Positions 36,109-49,300 of a stretch of 64,000 nt of DNA are shown here, in pieces. Source of the stretch: Selaginella moellendorffii (Eukaryota; Streptophyta; Lycopodiopsida; Selaginellales; Selaginellaceae); NCBI RefSeq assembly GCF_000143415.4, contig NW_003314293.1, positions 960,062 through 1,024,061 of the forward strand, given 5' to 3'. A program made the translations under genes and the position numbers. The stretch's first letter is position 1; each line of letters opens with the position of its first letter. The notes beneath the pieces are model-generated. The model did not search any database and had not been told where the DNA came from. It saw nothing but the letters and a program-made list of their open reading frames with translations.

Positions 36109-36484
36109 CCTTCCCCTGCCCAAGAACCCTAAAATTGGGAATTTCTAGGGTTCCTCTATGAAAAGTGTTGTGAACCTAAATGGTCAATTTAATTATATCC
36201 CCAATGTCATATAATTGTATTAAATAAAAAAACTGAAAAAAATTTTTTCATAAACTTTCTAGTGGTTGGAGCGGAGAGGATTAGGATATATTAGTATTTA
36301 ACATCAAATCGTTGTATATGTGGGCAGTGCGTTGGCTTGCTTATACTTCCTTCAAGCTTGTAGGCCAGAACAACTCTCATGTACGAGGGCAGGATGTGAG
36401 ATTCCATAGTCGGGCAAGGAAGAACTAACAGGACGAAAAGTGGCAGTCCTTGTCTGAGGTTCTTGAATCAGGCCACACTGAGGA
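36109..36484. other. Upstream region of the NTPase gene
   Basis: AT-rich, with an oligo-A/T stretch near 36230. It presumably holds the NTPase promoter. No clear TATA box was chosen. Confidence 0.4.
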
Positions 36485-36737
36485 GCTTCAGGCTCTCATG
36501 AGGATTTGTTCCATAGGTGGTCATGACGAGGAAGAGAAAGCAGCATTTACCACTACTGGCAATGAAATGCTGGAGAAGCTCCAAAGGGAGCTGACTTGTT
36601 GTCCGTAAGGTTCACTTCTCTTTTCTTGCTTTGATTTCTCTTTCATTTAACTCATATTTTGGAACTGCGCTGATCTAAAGCCACATGGAGAGTTTATTCT
36701 GGAGCAAGCATCAAGGCCATGGCGATCTCAGCCAGCC
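36485..36737 (+). repeat. Direct repeat, copy 1 (gene fragment)
   Basis: 253 bp repeated at 37585-37832. The plus-strand frame LMRICSIGGHDEEEKAAFTT continues to CCP and a GTAAGG donor. It is related to the exon at 28811-28940. Confidence 0.75.
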
Positions 36738-37511
36738 TTCCCTCCCAGAGGATTGCTACTCAACAGCGCAGTAGACAGCAGATAAATATTCATGCTCACA
36801 AAAAAGAAGCGTGAACTTTTGACCATTGCTGGGATTTTCGGCCATATTTGTAGGTCGGATTCGAGGCCTCTGCACCGAAGATCTCACGCTGCTGGGAGCA
36901 GCGTGGGCCATCCGTGGAGATATCAAACACGTGCCATGACCGTGGTCTCCTTGTTCCACTTCAGAATTTGTGATCTTAGCAGGCAAAGCTCCTCAACATG
37001 CTCTCCAGGGACTTCCCTCCGCAATAGCAGCCTTGCGCTCCCTCGCTCCAGCCTTTGCCTTGGAAGCCGCCGATAAGACTGCACCACTTTCTGGCGGCTC
37101 TCGTCCTGCGCCAGCGCTTTGGCCAAGCTACACTCGTGTTTCGCTCGAGTGGGGTGGCACAGGGACCAGCTTGATCGGTTTGTAGACTTCTTCCTTGGCT
37201 TCCACAGGAGGAAAGCTGGCGGCACTTGTTCACAGGAGCTGACAGGTTCTCACAAGGACCTGTTCCATAGGTGGCAATGACGAGGAAAAGAAAACAGCAT
37301 TTTCCACGACCGGTGATGATATGCTGAAGAAGTTCAAGGATTTCCCAAAGGGAGATAGCTTACTCACTTGTGAAGGTTGGTTAGCTATTTTCTCTTTTAT
37401 TTTAACGAGTTTGTTTCTTTCATCTTTCTAGGAACCTGATCCAGTGCTAGAAGTGCTCTATTTCATATTTGCTCAGACATATGGGCTGACTTTATTTGCA
37501 GGAGCAGCCAG
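36735..37511. repeat. Duplicate of 28236-29074
   Basis: Starts CCTTCCCTCCC and ends GGAGCAGCCA, with a ~62-bp deletion relative to the first copy. It lies between the two direct repeats at 36485 and 37585. The minus-strand 100-codon frame (36923-37225) is preserved here. Confidence 0.75.
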
Positions 37512-37579
37512 TGTTATGATCCGGCACAAAAAAGACAGACATCTAGTCGCCCTAAACTATGCTACGCCACCTCTTGAGG
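37512..37579 (-). repeat. 68-bp fragment of a Ty3 LTR
   Basis: Begins TGTTATGATCCGGCAC and matches the first 68 bp (plus-strand view) of the LTRs at 46059 and 50830. It sits exactly at the join between the duplicated segment and the second direct repeat. Confidence 0.85.
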
Positions 37580-37584
37580 GTGCA

Positions 37585-37832
37585 GCTTCAGGCTCTCACG
37601 AGGATTTGTTCCATAGGTGGTCATGACGAGGAAGAGAAAGCAGCATTTACCACTACCGGCAATGAAATGCTGGAGAAGCTCCAAAGGGAGCTGACTTGTT
37701 GTCCGTAAGGTTCACTTCTCTTGCTTTGATTTCTCTTTCATTTAACTCATATTTCGGAACTGCACTGATCTAAAGCCACATGGAGAGTTTATTCTGGAGC
37801 AAGCATCAAGGCCATGGCGATCTCAGCCAGCC
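37585..37832 (+). repeat. Direct repeat, copy 2 (gene fragment)
   Basis: 248 bp, nearly identical to 36485-36737, with a few substitutions and a short deletion in the intron. Confidence 0.75.
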
Positions 37833-38600
37833 ATGAAAAGTAGTTTGAAGGTCTGGATTTCGTTTCATCAGGTCTCAGACTTCTGTGTGATCTTTCCATC
37901 CTCTAGGTCCGGACTGGCGTCAATACTCCTGTTTCCTATATATCATCCCAAATACTGCATATGGAAGTGCTAAAGCGTCCAGAGATGCATGAGTTTGCCC
38001 AGGCCTTGAGCCCTGCGTTTCAATCTCCATGCCGAGTGACGAGACAGACATGGAGGGCAGGTCTCTTGTTTCTTATCTGTGGCCTTTGACAGGAAGGGCC
38101 TCAGGCAAGTTTTCAAGCAGAGGCCGCATCGAGCGGAGACAATTGCAGAGAACTACCGTAAAGTCTTTCAGTGACAAGTATCCCATACAATTGGTAGGCG
38201 TTTTTACTTTTCCAAACTTATCGTGTTTCATACAGGAGGAAGAATGGACAACAGCTTCAGAGGACTCGGAAGCAGAGCCAGAAAAACGTGAGTCTTTGTG
38301 GTTTTATATCAGTAAACTGTGCATTGAGAACTACTGATGAAACGGCCACTTCTGCTGAACTGGACTCTCCGAGACTTTTTGAGGACAGCGATGACAATCA
38401 TGACAATGATACTGGTCCTAGCTTTGAGCAAGGAACTGCAAGTTGTGACGAGAGCTTTTAACAACCACACAAGCAGGACTGTCTTTTGGCAAACAAAGTT
38501 TTCCTGACCTGAATCTGGTTCCTCAGCCGTGTTTTTTATCAATAGCCTCATAGGCTGCCAGCATCTCATCCTTACTTACGGCACAAGGTGCTGGACTTCC
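37833..38600 (+). pseudogene. Exon remnants paralogous to the 29.2-29.6 kb gene
   Basis: The exon at about 38235-38287 (EEEWTTASEDSEAEPEK, followed by GTGAGT) is nearly identical to 29279-29330. Upstream frames such as LRQVFKQRPHRAETIAENYR look coding. The last GCP6-like exons are absent here, so this is a partial paralogue. Confidence 0.5.
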
Positions 38601-40415
38601 AAGAAATCCAATTTATGCTTGCGGTGAAGGGAATATCACCCAGTACATCTCCATGCGCTTTACGAATACTGCTGATGGCTGGGATATAAGACCTAAGATT
38701 CCCAATCAATCATTGTTTCAACGGTTGAAACAATGGGGCAGAGTTATTCACCTAAGTTCTTTGTTTTGAAGGAGTGGTTTTCACTTATGGATGTTTCCTC
38801 TGGCCCTTGGACACTGATGGCAGAGTGGACAGAGATTGAGCACACCTGGCATAGTAGGGATAGTGAGGTCTAGGAACCAGTCTTGAACGAACTCTCCAAT
38901 GGTGCTTCTAAACTAACTTGAGGTTGAGACTGAGGTCGAGGGGCCTTAGGTGGGAGTGAGCATGGACTCGGGTGGTGCCAAAGGGGCCACCAAAGGAATT
39001 GCTCAAGAGCAGCTCCCACTCCCGAAAGGGAAATTGACTGTGGTGCTCCCGGCTCATGTGGAGTGGTGCCCCACTTGAGTACCTTGTGGCTCATTGGTCC
39101 TTGCCCTTCCTAGGGGCTTGGGCCTTCCCTTCGGGATGGAGGTGGGGGGGGATTGGACTTGGGCTTGGGCTCGGTCTCGGCCTTGGCCTGGGTCTCGGTC
39201 TCGGCCTCGGCCTGGGTCTCGGTCTTAGTCCCAGTCTCGGTCTCGGTACCCATACTGGGCCGTTATGCCACGATGTTTCGCCCCAATGTCCCGAAGCAAG
39301 TGTTGCACGCAAGGCTTGGGATTTAGAGGGTCCCATGATCAAGTCTTGTTGTACCAAGGGATGTTAGGAACCTGGAGGCTTGGTGTGCTTGGCTGCTTGT
39401 GCTTGCGGGGAGTGTAGCCAAACCTTAAGTTTAGTCTAACCCGGGGAGGGGGATTGGGAGAGATTTGGGAATCCATGGATGGATGGCTAACGCTCCGTTG
39501 CTCATGCAGTGAGTAGCTAAAACTAAGTAGGACCAAGTAGGAGCTGGTACAATAGGCGGGAACCTTGGCAAGGGAACTTAGCACAAGCCAAGGCAATGTT
39601 GGTCGGATAGACGAGGTAAGCTAGCAAATTGGAAAGGAAAAATTTATGGCTTACAACAGGCTATTGGACCCCAGTGGAGCCAGTTTGGCCAAGAAAGGCC
39701 AGTATGACCCAGGAAGGCTATGCCCATATACTAAGTGATGATATATCCACTAAGGAGTTCAAAACTAAATTGAATATGGACAGATAAATAAGGTAGCTTG
39801 GTGAAATGTTCAAGAGCTGACTCTAGTTCCCTCGGGAGATCAAATGGTCAATGCTCCCAATCCAAGCATGGGTGGCATACCTACTTGGATACTTGGCATG
39901 GCTCAATGAAACCTCGCTTTAGCCCCATACCTAGAGCACCCGAAGGTGGAAGTTGGGGAGAGTACTCATGAGGTTCGCATAAGGCCACGATGCTCTGAAA
40001 TGTTATCCCAAAGTCCTAGACTGTGGAAAAGAAGAGGGGCAGTCCTCTAGTGTAGTGACTAAGGATACTGTCATATGGTGAGGAAGTCTCAAAGGACAGT
40101 GGAATTTAATGGTCAGGCCAATAGGCTTTGACCTAGTGGCAATATTGGCAAACATGGCCATGGACCGAAAGGGACTTGATAGAGGCTAAAAAAGGGTTAT
40201 TGGGGAAGGTTGTTCTTCATGTCTGCGGGCATCCTAAAGATGCTAATGAGTGGATATAGGATGACCACTCATGAATGGATGACCTAGTTTTTGAGAGATA
40301 GGATTGTGATGCAAGTGGTTTTGGACCACTAGTGTGGCAAAAGTGAATGAACATGGCCTTAGCATAACGAGCTGATATGTCGGTGGTAGCTTTGGGTGTC
40401 AGTCATGGGATCAGA
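38601..40415. other. Unrecognised non-coding region
   Basis: No gene motif. The texture (GC-moderate, no ORF above 90 codons apart from the minisatellite) resembles 54896-56669, and both may come from non-coding retroelements. I found no paired LTRs. Confidence 0.4.
39150..39250. repeat. GGNCTN hexamer minisatellite
   Basis: About sixteen 6-bp units of the form GGTCTC, GGCCTT or GGGCTC. Translated, it gives a Leu-Gly run on one strand and Arg-Pro on the other. It is a simple repeat and not a gene. Confidence 0.85.
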
Positions 40416-40627
40416 CATTAGGTGCCAACTTTGACCACGTGGTCAATGTCGGTCAAAGAGAGGCTGAAGGGTATATTAAGGCATACTGTAGAGCTCACAG
40501 TGGAGCGATAGTGCAATGGAGCTTTTGAGGTAGCTTGGGCGTGGTTGGGTAGTGAGGAACCTCAAGAGGTGGTATAACATAGTCTAAGGTGACTAGATCT
40601 CTGTTTTTTTTGCACTTGATCATAACA
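40416..40627 (+). repeat. 5' LTR of the truncated Ty3 element
   Basis: About 212 bp. The first bases (CATTAGGTGCC) correspond to TGTTAGGCGCC in the intact LTRs. The end is ATAACA. Confidence 0.75.
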
Positions 40628-40628
40628 T

Positions 40629-40639
40629 TGGTATCAGAG
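40629..40639 (+). other. Primer-binding site, initiator tRNA-Met
   Basis: TGGTATCAGAG directly after the LTR, a perfect match to the standard plant initiator-tRNA-Met site. Confidence 0.85.
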
Positions 40640-40650
40640 GAGGAGGTTGC

Positions 40651-42744
40651 GATGGCTGGTCAAGCCGAACACTGAAACTATATTGTCTATGGTGGTGCCG
40701 ATGATGGTGCTGATGGAGCTGTGGAGATTTGGACCATTCAAGATGTTGTTCATGAGCTGCGAGCCCTTAAACAGAATCAGCAAGAGATGCAAGACAAGAT
40801 ACATGGTATGATGGATACTATGCATAGGCGTGTTGACGCACTTGAGGCTGGACGTAGTAACGCTCCAAGTAAGCTTTCCTTGGTTCACTCAAGATTCCAA
40901 CCTTTTCTAGTGATGGTGGTGTGGACGAGTGTCTTGCTTGGCTAGCGAATGTGAAAAAGTTCTTGATTGCTAGAGGAACTCCAGATGTAGAGGCTTTAGT
41001 GGCTATTCCAAAGGATTTCCGTGATGTCGGTCTTCGATGGTCGAATTGGCTTAAGGAGTCTCATGTTGTGGATAAAAACCACCAGTGTCAACCATGGATG
41101 AGTTTGAGGCTGCTTTTCATTTATGTTTTGCCCCTCACTACAACATAAAGAATGCTCACACAAAACAGGGAAAATGATGCTCGGGGGCTATATTGAGAAG
41201 CATTACTCACTTGATTAGCCATGTTTCAACAAAGGATCCAGATCAAAATAAGTCCTACTTCATTGATAGCTTTCATAGTGAGAGCATGTGGCAACACTTG
41301 TGTCATTCTCAACCTACAAAGAGTTTGGAGGAGCTCTTTGATGCAGCTTATCAACTTGACAATGACAAGCACAAGTCTCGCATGCATTCTCGGAGTCCTT
41401 CTGTCAAGAATTGTCGTGATGATTGCCATGGATATAAGGATGGGAACAAGCATCACAAGTTGAAATCTGTGGTGACTACTTCAGATGCAAAAAGGTCAAA
41501 GAAGCAGAAGTTCTTTGTGAAGCATTATAGATAGGGCTGTCATCATTGCGGTGAGCTTGGACACTACAAGGTTGATTGTCCACAGCTGAAGAACAAACAG
41601 TAGGGCAAGAAGAATGGCCAATCTTCTACTGACAATAAGTTAGATACATAAAAGTTGCAAACTTTGCAGCTGAGGATGATGGGGACGACCATTCTAGTCA
41701 GAAGAAGAGGCTCAGCAAAGTTTGTTGCAGAGCATGGCCTAGTCACACGAGGAGTTCTTCCATACACGGTGGAAGATGCAACTACCTCTGCGCAGCAATT
41801 TAATGCTTGTGTCGAGGGGTTGGAAGTGTTGGTTGGCAAAATCACACTTGTAGAGACTTTTTATTTCATGGATATCCATCATGTGGATCTCATTTTTGGG
41901 ATGCCATGGTTGGTTAAGGTGGATCCAAAGATAAAGTGGAGTATTAAACATGTCTCACTGGAGTATGGTGGCATTAAAGATGTGTGGTTTGAAAAGGGAG
42001 TTCAACCTCCAATTATTATGCTCTCCATTACATCTTTGAAGTGGGTTTGTCATAATGGAAAAACACTTTTAAGTTACTTGCTGTTTGTTTGTGACTTAGG
42101 GGACTAAGGCACGTGTGGGGGAGAAACAGCAATACATGATGTACTTGATGAGTTTTTAATGTTTTTCCATCTGAACTTCTTCATGGGTTGCTTCCATTAC
42201 GAGTTGTGGAGCATGGGATTACGTTGGAGCCGGGGATGCGGCCAATTTACCGGCATCCATTTCGGTTAAGGTATGCGGAGGAGAAAAAAGTTCAACAACA
42301 AGTCAAGGAGTTACTTAAGTTTAGATTTATTCAACCAAGTAAGTCTCCGTTTGGTGCTCTAGTCTTGCTTGTGAAGAAGGACGGCTCAATGTAGATGTAT
42401 ATTGATTACCATGCCTTAAACAAGAAAACAGTGAAGGATAAGATGCTGATGCCATGTATGGATGATATCCTAGACAAGCTTGGTGAAGCATGAGTGTTTA
42501 CCAAGATTGATCTGAGAAGTGGATATTATCAAATTGTGATGGATGATGCATCTATCTCTAAGACGGCATTCAACACAAGCTTCAGACATTTTGAGTTTAC
42601 AGTTATGCCATTTGGTTTGACAAATGCACCAGCCACATTTACTCGGTTGATGACGGAGTTATTTGGGCATTATCTTCATGAGTTTGTGGAGATTTTCTTG
42701 GACAATATTCTTGTTTTCAGCAAGAATATGGAGGAGCAGGGGCT
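40651..42744 (+). pseudogene. gag-pol remnant (Ty3)
   Basis: Gag frames carry QNQQEMQDKIHGMMDTMH, DECLAWLANVKKFL and the CCHC knuckle CHHCGELGHYKVDC (about 41543-41584). Protease is mostly deleted; KFVAEHGLVTRGVL remains. RT has FTKIDLRSGYYQIVMDDA, TVMPFGLTNAPATF and FLDNILVFSKN, in which the FLDD active site has become FLDN. Multiple stops and frameshifts are present. Confidence 0.8.
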
Positions 42745-42780
42745 GGGTAGTTTTTGAGCTGAGCTCAAGTTAATGAAAGT
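42745..42780 (+). repeat. Left terminal inverted repeat, copy 1
   Basis: GGGTAGTTTTTGAGC, then a GAGCTGAGCTC palindrome and a duplicated AATGAAAGTC. Almost identical to 56670-56705. Confidence 0.75.
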
Positions 42781-45700
42781 CAATGAAAGTCAATATAGTC
42801 CACCAAATATAAAAGTTGATGTTTAAATGATTGGTTCAGGATGAACCAACAATTCTATTCAAAACTGAAGACATATTTTCAGTCAAAGAAAAAGCCAAAT
42901 AATATAAGTCTAATAAGAAAATAAATATCATAAGTCAAAGAAGGAACTCTATATTACCACTAAAAAATTCTACTAAAAAAAAACTAAACTTAATCTTCCT
43001 CAGCATCCACATCCACAAAAGGAGTTTGTATAGTATTATGCTCTCTAATTGTGGCTCTTGTTGTATATAAGCTTGTGCCATTGCTTCTACATAACATGGC
43101 AATTTATAACCCACGTCATCGATCCACCTAATATACACAACCATGATGGAATTACTATAATGAGAAATTCACCTCATGAGAAATACAATACCCAACATCC
43201 TTGGATCCAAATATGCACTTTGACTGGTTTTAAATTCATACTTTATTATCACCTGTTATGAAATGTCCTAAGAACACCTTCAAATGCACTCTCCTTCTCT
43301 AGTGCAAAAACTGCATGGCTAGTCTCTTTAGCCACTAGCACCATCGAATCAAAACCTGCTATAGCATCAAGTACAATCCCCTTATGAGGACAAAAAAGCT
43401 CTAGGAGGATTTGCATGGCCTTTGGTAAATGGTGTCAATAGTCAAGGAACTCTATAATGATCCTTATTGATGACATTTGGGATGATATCTATTGAGCTAT
43501 CATATCCTAGCAATGCCAAACCTTGCACACTCATCAGCTCATGTAATACTGTGATGGCAAGAGTAGTGGCAAAGTGCATGGTAGCTCTATGCTAAAACCT
43601 ACAATGAAAAGAGGCAATCAATTTAAGATATGAAAAATAAGGAAATGCAAACCTTTTGGATTCAGCCACTTGCTCCTTTTGTTTCGACCGGGATGTTTGA
43701 GAGTAGGCAGCTTGATGCAACTCAACCAATCTAGAGTCATCATTCTCCGCCATCGTTGCAAGAAGACCTCCCCAAAATAAAGAACGGGGAAGAATGACTA
43801 GCATAATGCCCTCATATTGCAACACCTTGGATGCCACATCCACTGCTTGAGAAATATGGTTTGGTCGAAGGATGTTCTAGGATGGAGTGTCGCCTTGTAA
43901 AGGTAGTAACCCATTAGGCAAGTCGAAGAATGCGAGGTTGATGTTGAAAGTGTTGTTCATTCCCAATCCTCACATCTATTGATGGAACATAAAAGACTCT
44001 TGGCTCACATTGTTGGAAAGCTGAAAGTAGTCCCCAATAACTATTTCCATATTGCCAACACTTCCCATAAGAGAAAGAGCACGAACTTGAATAGTGTTCA
44101 AAACTAGGAAATATTAAAGTTAATACATGTTTTTTTTCATACCTGTTTATGTAAAGCCGATGAAGATAAATCTTGGAGGTCATCCTTTGTAGTAGTGGGG
44201 AGGGATGGAAAGAATGCATTTATACATCGGCATATAGAGTGCTGGCTAGTTTTTTCGACATCTACAACCAAATCACAATAAGCAAGGTCATTGGAAATCA
44301 AGTTTTTACTCTCTTGGACGTCCTCACTATGGAGTTGCCTTCGTACATTTCGAGCAGTCGGGGCTGAATGAGCAGCAGCAGTAGGATCTGGGGAATGAGC
44401 AACTGCTGTAGGATGAGATGGGGCAGGAGAGTTTTCAGCTAGGTTCTCCACTTGTTTGTCTTTGTTTTTCTCAATATGAATCTTGTCCCTATCCTGAGGC
44501 ATCTCCACTCCCTCCAAAAGTGTCTCTACAATAAAGTAGAAAAATAAGTTACTACTAGGAAGTTTTACTCATCAAACCTGGATGACACTTGAAGTAGAGA
44601 TCAAGCTCAAAAGGTGACGATGGCATTTGCCTCCACAACTCCAAGTATCATAGATAAAGTTTTCACTCCCGCATAGTGGGACAATGGAACTCTGGTTCAT
44701 ACATGCCAAATTTCTTTCCACCAGTTAAGAGCTTGAGAAAAACACTTGTTGTGTACATTGGAGCACCTGAGCAATGATTTAAATACCTACAAAAGAGTCA
44801 TGATTAAATAAACAAGTCAATTTCTTGCAATGTACCTATATGCCATGCGACGCGAGAAAAATGGTTGGCCTGGCTGGTTCTTGAAATCCATAGAGCTTGA
44901 GTTGCTATCAGGAAGCCATCCATCTCCAAGCTCTTGAAGGTAAGCTCGGACATATTCTGGAAGTGTTATGCCGGTGCAGGCACTAGTAAGGAACTTTATA
45001 TCTCATGTTTGAAGTAGCTCCTCAATAGTAACAATACTTTGAGTGATATAGAGCTTCTCCTTCATCACATTCTCAAGTTTGTTCTTCAACCTCTTATCAT
45101 TATTACGATGCCAAGTGTTGAGGAGCTCTAAGCAAGAGGTTTGTTCGTTGAAAGAGAACTTGCTTTTTGCGATGTTATAAATCAATTTTTCAGGTGCTTT
45201 ACCATTTCCTGCAAGGACAAGGATTTCAAAGTGGAATGAGAAAGATAAAAGGGACTAACTTACTGCCACGAGAGCATAACTTTGCAATGCAATCTAGGCA
45301 GTCTTTATTGCATCGAATGTCTGTAATTGCAAGTAGCTTCTTCACCTTTGATTTCTTCAAGTTCAAAATGCGCTGCTCAATTTGTCGTAGTTCAAGTTCT
45401 TTTGCACCTCATCCATCACTTGTGTAATCTTCAAATATGAGTTTTGCTGCACCTTGACAATTGGCTAAAAGGAAAACTTGTGAGTAGAAAACACAAGTTC
45501 ATGCAAGAAAAGGATACCTTTGCCCAGACTACAACCAAAAAATCCATAAGCACTTGATACCAAGTAAGCAACTCCTGGCCTTTACGTGCTACAAGCTTTG
45601 GTTGAACTGCTTCCATAACCTCACAACTATACAGCATCTAGATTTCCCCAAGAGAAAGTATGCCAACATATCGAAGGTGCTCGATATTATGGACCAAGGT

Positions 45701-46058
45701 ATGTGCTTGAAAAGCAAACTGATTAAACCTATAACATAGTTAGTGAGAACAAATGTTACTAGTAAAAGATTCTTATATGTTGATCTTGTGGCATGCCAAG
45801 TTGAGCCTCACAACTTGGTTTCGATTCTGTGGCTCCACAAGTGTCACTAGAACACAAATATGTCACTCGTCATCATCCTAGAACTTCTCTTGGATACACC
45901 TCCAAAACGCTAGCCACCGGTGGTTTCCATCAATAATGAAGAACATCCAGCCTACAAAGGCTTGTGTCTCCTTGTGGCACACCATCAAAGTATCAAACTC
46001 CTGAGATTTCCTCTGCCATATTTGATCCCAAGTCTGTTTGATCTCAGGAGTAACCATG

Positions 46059-46290
46059 TGTTATGATCCGGCGCAAAAAGACAGAGATTTAGTCGCCCTA
46101 GACTATGCTATGCCACCTCTTGAGGTTCCTCACCACCCAACCACCCCCGAGCTACCTCAAAAGCTCCACTGCGTTGCCACTCCACTGTGAGCCCTAGGGT
46201 AGGTTAATCCCTTACCCTAACATGCCTTAATATACCCTTGAGCCTTCCTTTGACCGAAGTTGACCACGTAGTCAAAGCTGGCGCCTAACA
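46059..46290 (-). repeat. 3' LTR (232 bp)
   Basis: Plus strand TGTTATGATCCGG to GGCGCCTAACA. The partner is 50830-51061. Confidence 0.9.
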
Positions 46291-46305
46291 ATTCTTCCCC
46301 CCCAA
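46291..46305 (-). other. Polypurine tract
   Basis: The minus strand reads TTGGGGGGGAAGAAT directly before the LTR start TGTTAGG. Confidence 0.7.
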
Positions 46306-46364
46306 CAAAGTCCTTGTCCCAAGGACGAGTTGTACCGGTGATCACCCTTTCTGGGGAACCCTGC

Positions 46365-49300
46365 TCAAGCTCCTGGTCCATCTTCCACAGCCGTGTACAT
46401 CAAGGAGGCATTGGGCCCGTCACTCTGAGATAGTACACCTTTCAACTGGCTGACATAAAATACCGGATGAATTTTCACCCCAGCTGGCAGCTGCACCTGA
46501 TAAGCCGCTTTACCAATGCGCTCCAGCAGTTCATATGGACCAGCATATCGATGGAAAAGTTTATCACTCTTCCCTGTCTGTAAAGGCACCAAGGTGTTCT
46601 ACCGCTAACTTGACGAAAGATCACTCGCACAAAGACGAGATCACCCACTTTATATTCCTGGAATTAGCGATGCTCATTGGCAAACTTCTCCGCTCTATCC
46701 TGAGCTACTTGCAAATTCCGTTTGCACACCACCAAAATCTCATCAAGTTCTGTGGCCAAATCAATCGCCTCGGAATCAAGCTTATCTTGAACATCCTTAC
46801 TCAAATGCAAACCCAACTCCACCGCTGTTCGAGGATGCCTTCCAAACATGGCAAAATAAGGACTTAGCTTGGTTCCACTGTGTTGGCTATTGTTGTAAGC
46901 AAACTGCACCAACGGAAGATATAGATCCCACTGTCCTTGCCTTTGACCAATGCTACAACGTAGCATATCCTCCACCACCTGATTCACACGCTTGGTTTGC
47001 CCATCCGTCTGAGGATAATCTCCACTCGAGAGTTTCAAAGTCACTTGCATAGCTTTTGCAAAGCTTTTCCAAAATCCACTAGTGAACTTTGAATCTCGAT
47101 CACTAATGATGTCCTCTGGCAAACCAAAATCAGGAAAAACCTTCTCCAAGTAAACCGCAGCCAAGTCTGAGGCAGTGACAGTCTTCCGAAGAGCCAACAA
47201 CTGCATATACTTCGTCAACCGATCCACTATGACCCATACTTGCTCCTTTTGCCTCTGTGTTCGTGGCAAATAAGTGATGAAGTCCATAGAGATACTACAC
47301 CAACGGCTTTGAGGAATAGGTAAAGGTTGCAAAAGTCCCCCCGGCTTCTCCCATGGCACCTTAACCCGCTGACAAAGCTCACATGATTTACAATACTTGA
47401 GGATATCAACTTTCATATTCCTCCAATAAAAGTTGCGCTTAATCAACTCATACGTCTTCTTCCCCCCAAAATGACCGGCCTCTGGACGATCTTGATAGTG
47501 GAATAAAACTTGAGTAATTAACGCATCCACCCAGGGCAAATATACACGGCCATTGTAATAGAGAATCCCATCCACCAATGAGAAAGGGGCTTCCATTTGG
47601 TCTCGCAAAGAGGCCACCTCAGCATCCTGAGCCTGAGCATGCTCAACCAATTGCCTAAACTCACTGACCACCTTACTCAAATGATGATAAAATCGTGTTT
47701 GTAACGTCGTCACATGACAAACACGAGATAATGCATTTGCCACCACATTTGATTTTCCCGGACGATGCTCAATAGGAAACTTCCCAAACTCTATGAATTT
47801 GACCATCCAACGAGCTTGCCTAGTGTTCAACTCCTTCTGTGTGAAAAGATACACAAGTGGTTTGTGATCTGTTAACACCACGAACACTGCATCATAAAGA
47901 TAGTGCCGCCACGTCCACAAAGCATGAACAATAGAGAGTAACTCTTGCTCATATGTGGAATAGCGTTGCTCTGCGGAATTCAAAGTTCAACTCTCATATC
48001 CAATAGGCTGTCCCTCTTGCATGAGAACTCCTCCCAGTGCATACCCACTGGCAGCTGCATGTGGGGAGTCAATGACTGCATGCAGCTACATTAGCTAGAT
48101 CGACGGATTATGTACCACATATTGACCAACCTGCCACCAGATGCTCATGTCACCTCGTACGGTTTCGATGGATTAGCAATGCAAAGCACTGAAGTCTCGC
48201 TCAACAATCATTTTAGCGCCACAAAACTCTCCTTTTGTGGCTTCTTCCACTCGAATGGCACATTCTTGCGTAACAACCGCGTCAAAGGAATAGCCACCTC
48301 TACAAACTTATACTAGAAACATCGGTAGTAACTAGCCATACAAGGAAAACTGCACAACTCGGCCACTGTAGTCGGTGTAGGCCAGTTTTCCACCACAGCC
48401 ACCTTTCTTGAATTCGTCTTGACACCCTGAGATGTCACAATATGGGCTAGATATTCCACCTCCGACTTTGCAAATTCACATTTGCTCTTCTTTGCATAAA
48501 GTTTGCTGTTTTGAAGTAACAAAAGAACCTTGCGCAAATGCACCCTATGCTCCTCCATATTCTTGCTAAAAACAAGAATATCGTCCAAGAAAATCTCCAC
48601 AAACTCATGAAGATAACGCCCAAATACCTCCGTCATCAACCAAGTAAATATGGCCAGTGCATTCATCAAACCAAACGGCATAACTGTAAACTCAAAATGT
48701 CTGAAGCTTGTGCTGAATGCCATCTTGGAGATAGATGCATCATCCATTGCAATTTGATGATATCCACTCCTCAGATCAATCTTGGTAAACACTCGTGCTT
48801 CACCAAGCTTGTCCAGGATATCATCCACACGTGGCATTGGCATCTTATCCTTCACTGTCTTCTTGTTCAAAGCGCGGTAGTCAATACACATTCACATCGA
48901 ACCATCCTTCTTCTTCACAAGCAAGACCGGAGCACCAAATGGAGACTTACTTGGCTGAATAAATCCAAACTCAAGTAACTCCTTGACTTGTCGTTGAACT
49001 TCTTGCTCCTCCGCATAGCTTAACCGAAATGGACACCGGTAAATTGGTTGCGTCCCCGGCTCCAATGTAATCCCATGCTCCACACCTCGTAACAGAGGCA
49101 ATCCATGAGGAAGTTCAGATGGAAAAACATTAGATAACGCGTCTAGTACATCCTGTACTGCTGCTTCTCCCCCACATGTGCCTTGGTCCCCCAAGTCACG
49201 AACAAACGGCAAGTAACTCAAAAGTGCTTTTCCATTACGACAAGCTCGCTTCAAAAATGTAGCAGAGAGCATAACAACTGGTGGTTGAACGCCCTCGCCA

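Larger units (their letters stand above)
40416..42744 (+). mobile_element. Truncated Ty3 element, plus strand
   Basis: The 5' LTR (about 40416-40627) ends GATCATAACA and is followed by the primer-binding site. A decayed gag, a partial protease and an RT fragment follow. Sequence is clearly the same family as 46059-51061 in the opposite orientation. It stops inside RT, where the DNA transposon begins at 42745. RNase H, integrase and the 3' LTR are missing. Confidence 0.85.

Noticed and set aside
39056-39367. Leu-Gly repeat protein
   Set aside because: It is a translation of the GGNCTN minisatellite. The opposite strand gives an equally open Arg-Pro frame.
40629-40639. tRNA-Met gene fragment
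   Set aside because: Only the ~11-nt primer-binding complement is present, adjacent to an LTR. No cloverleaf was seen, and I found no tRNA or rRNA gene in the window.
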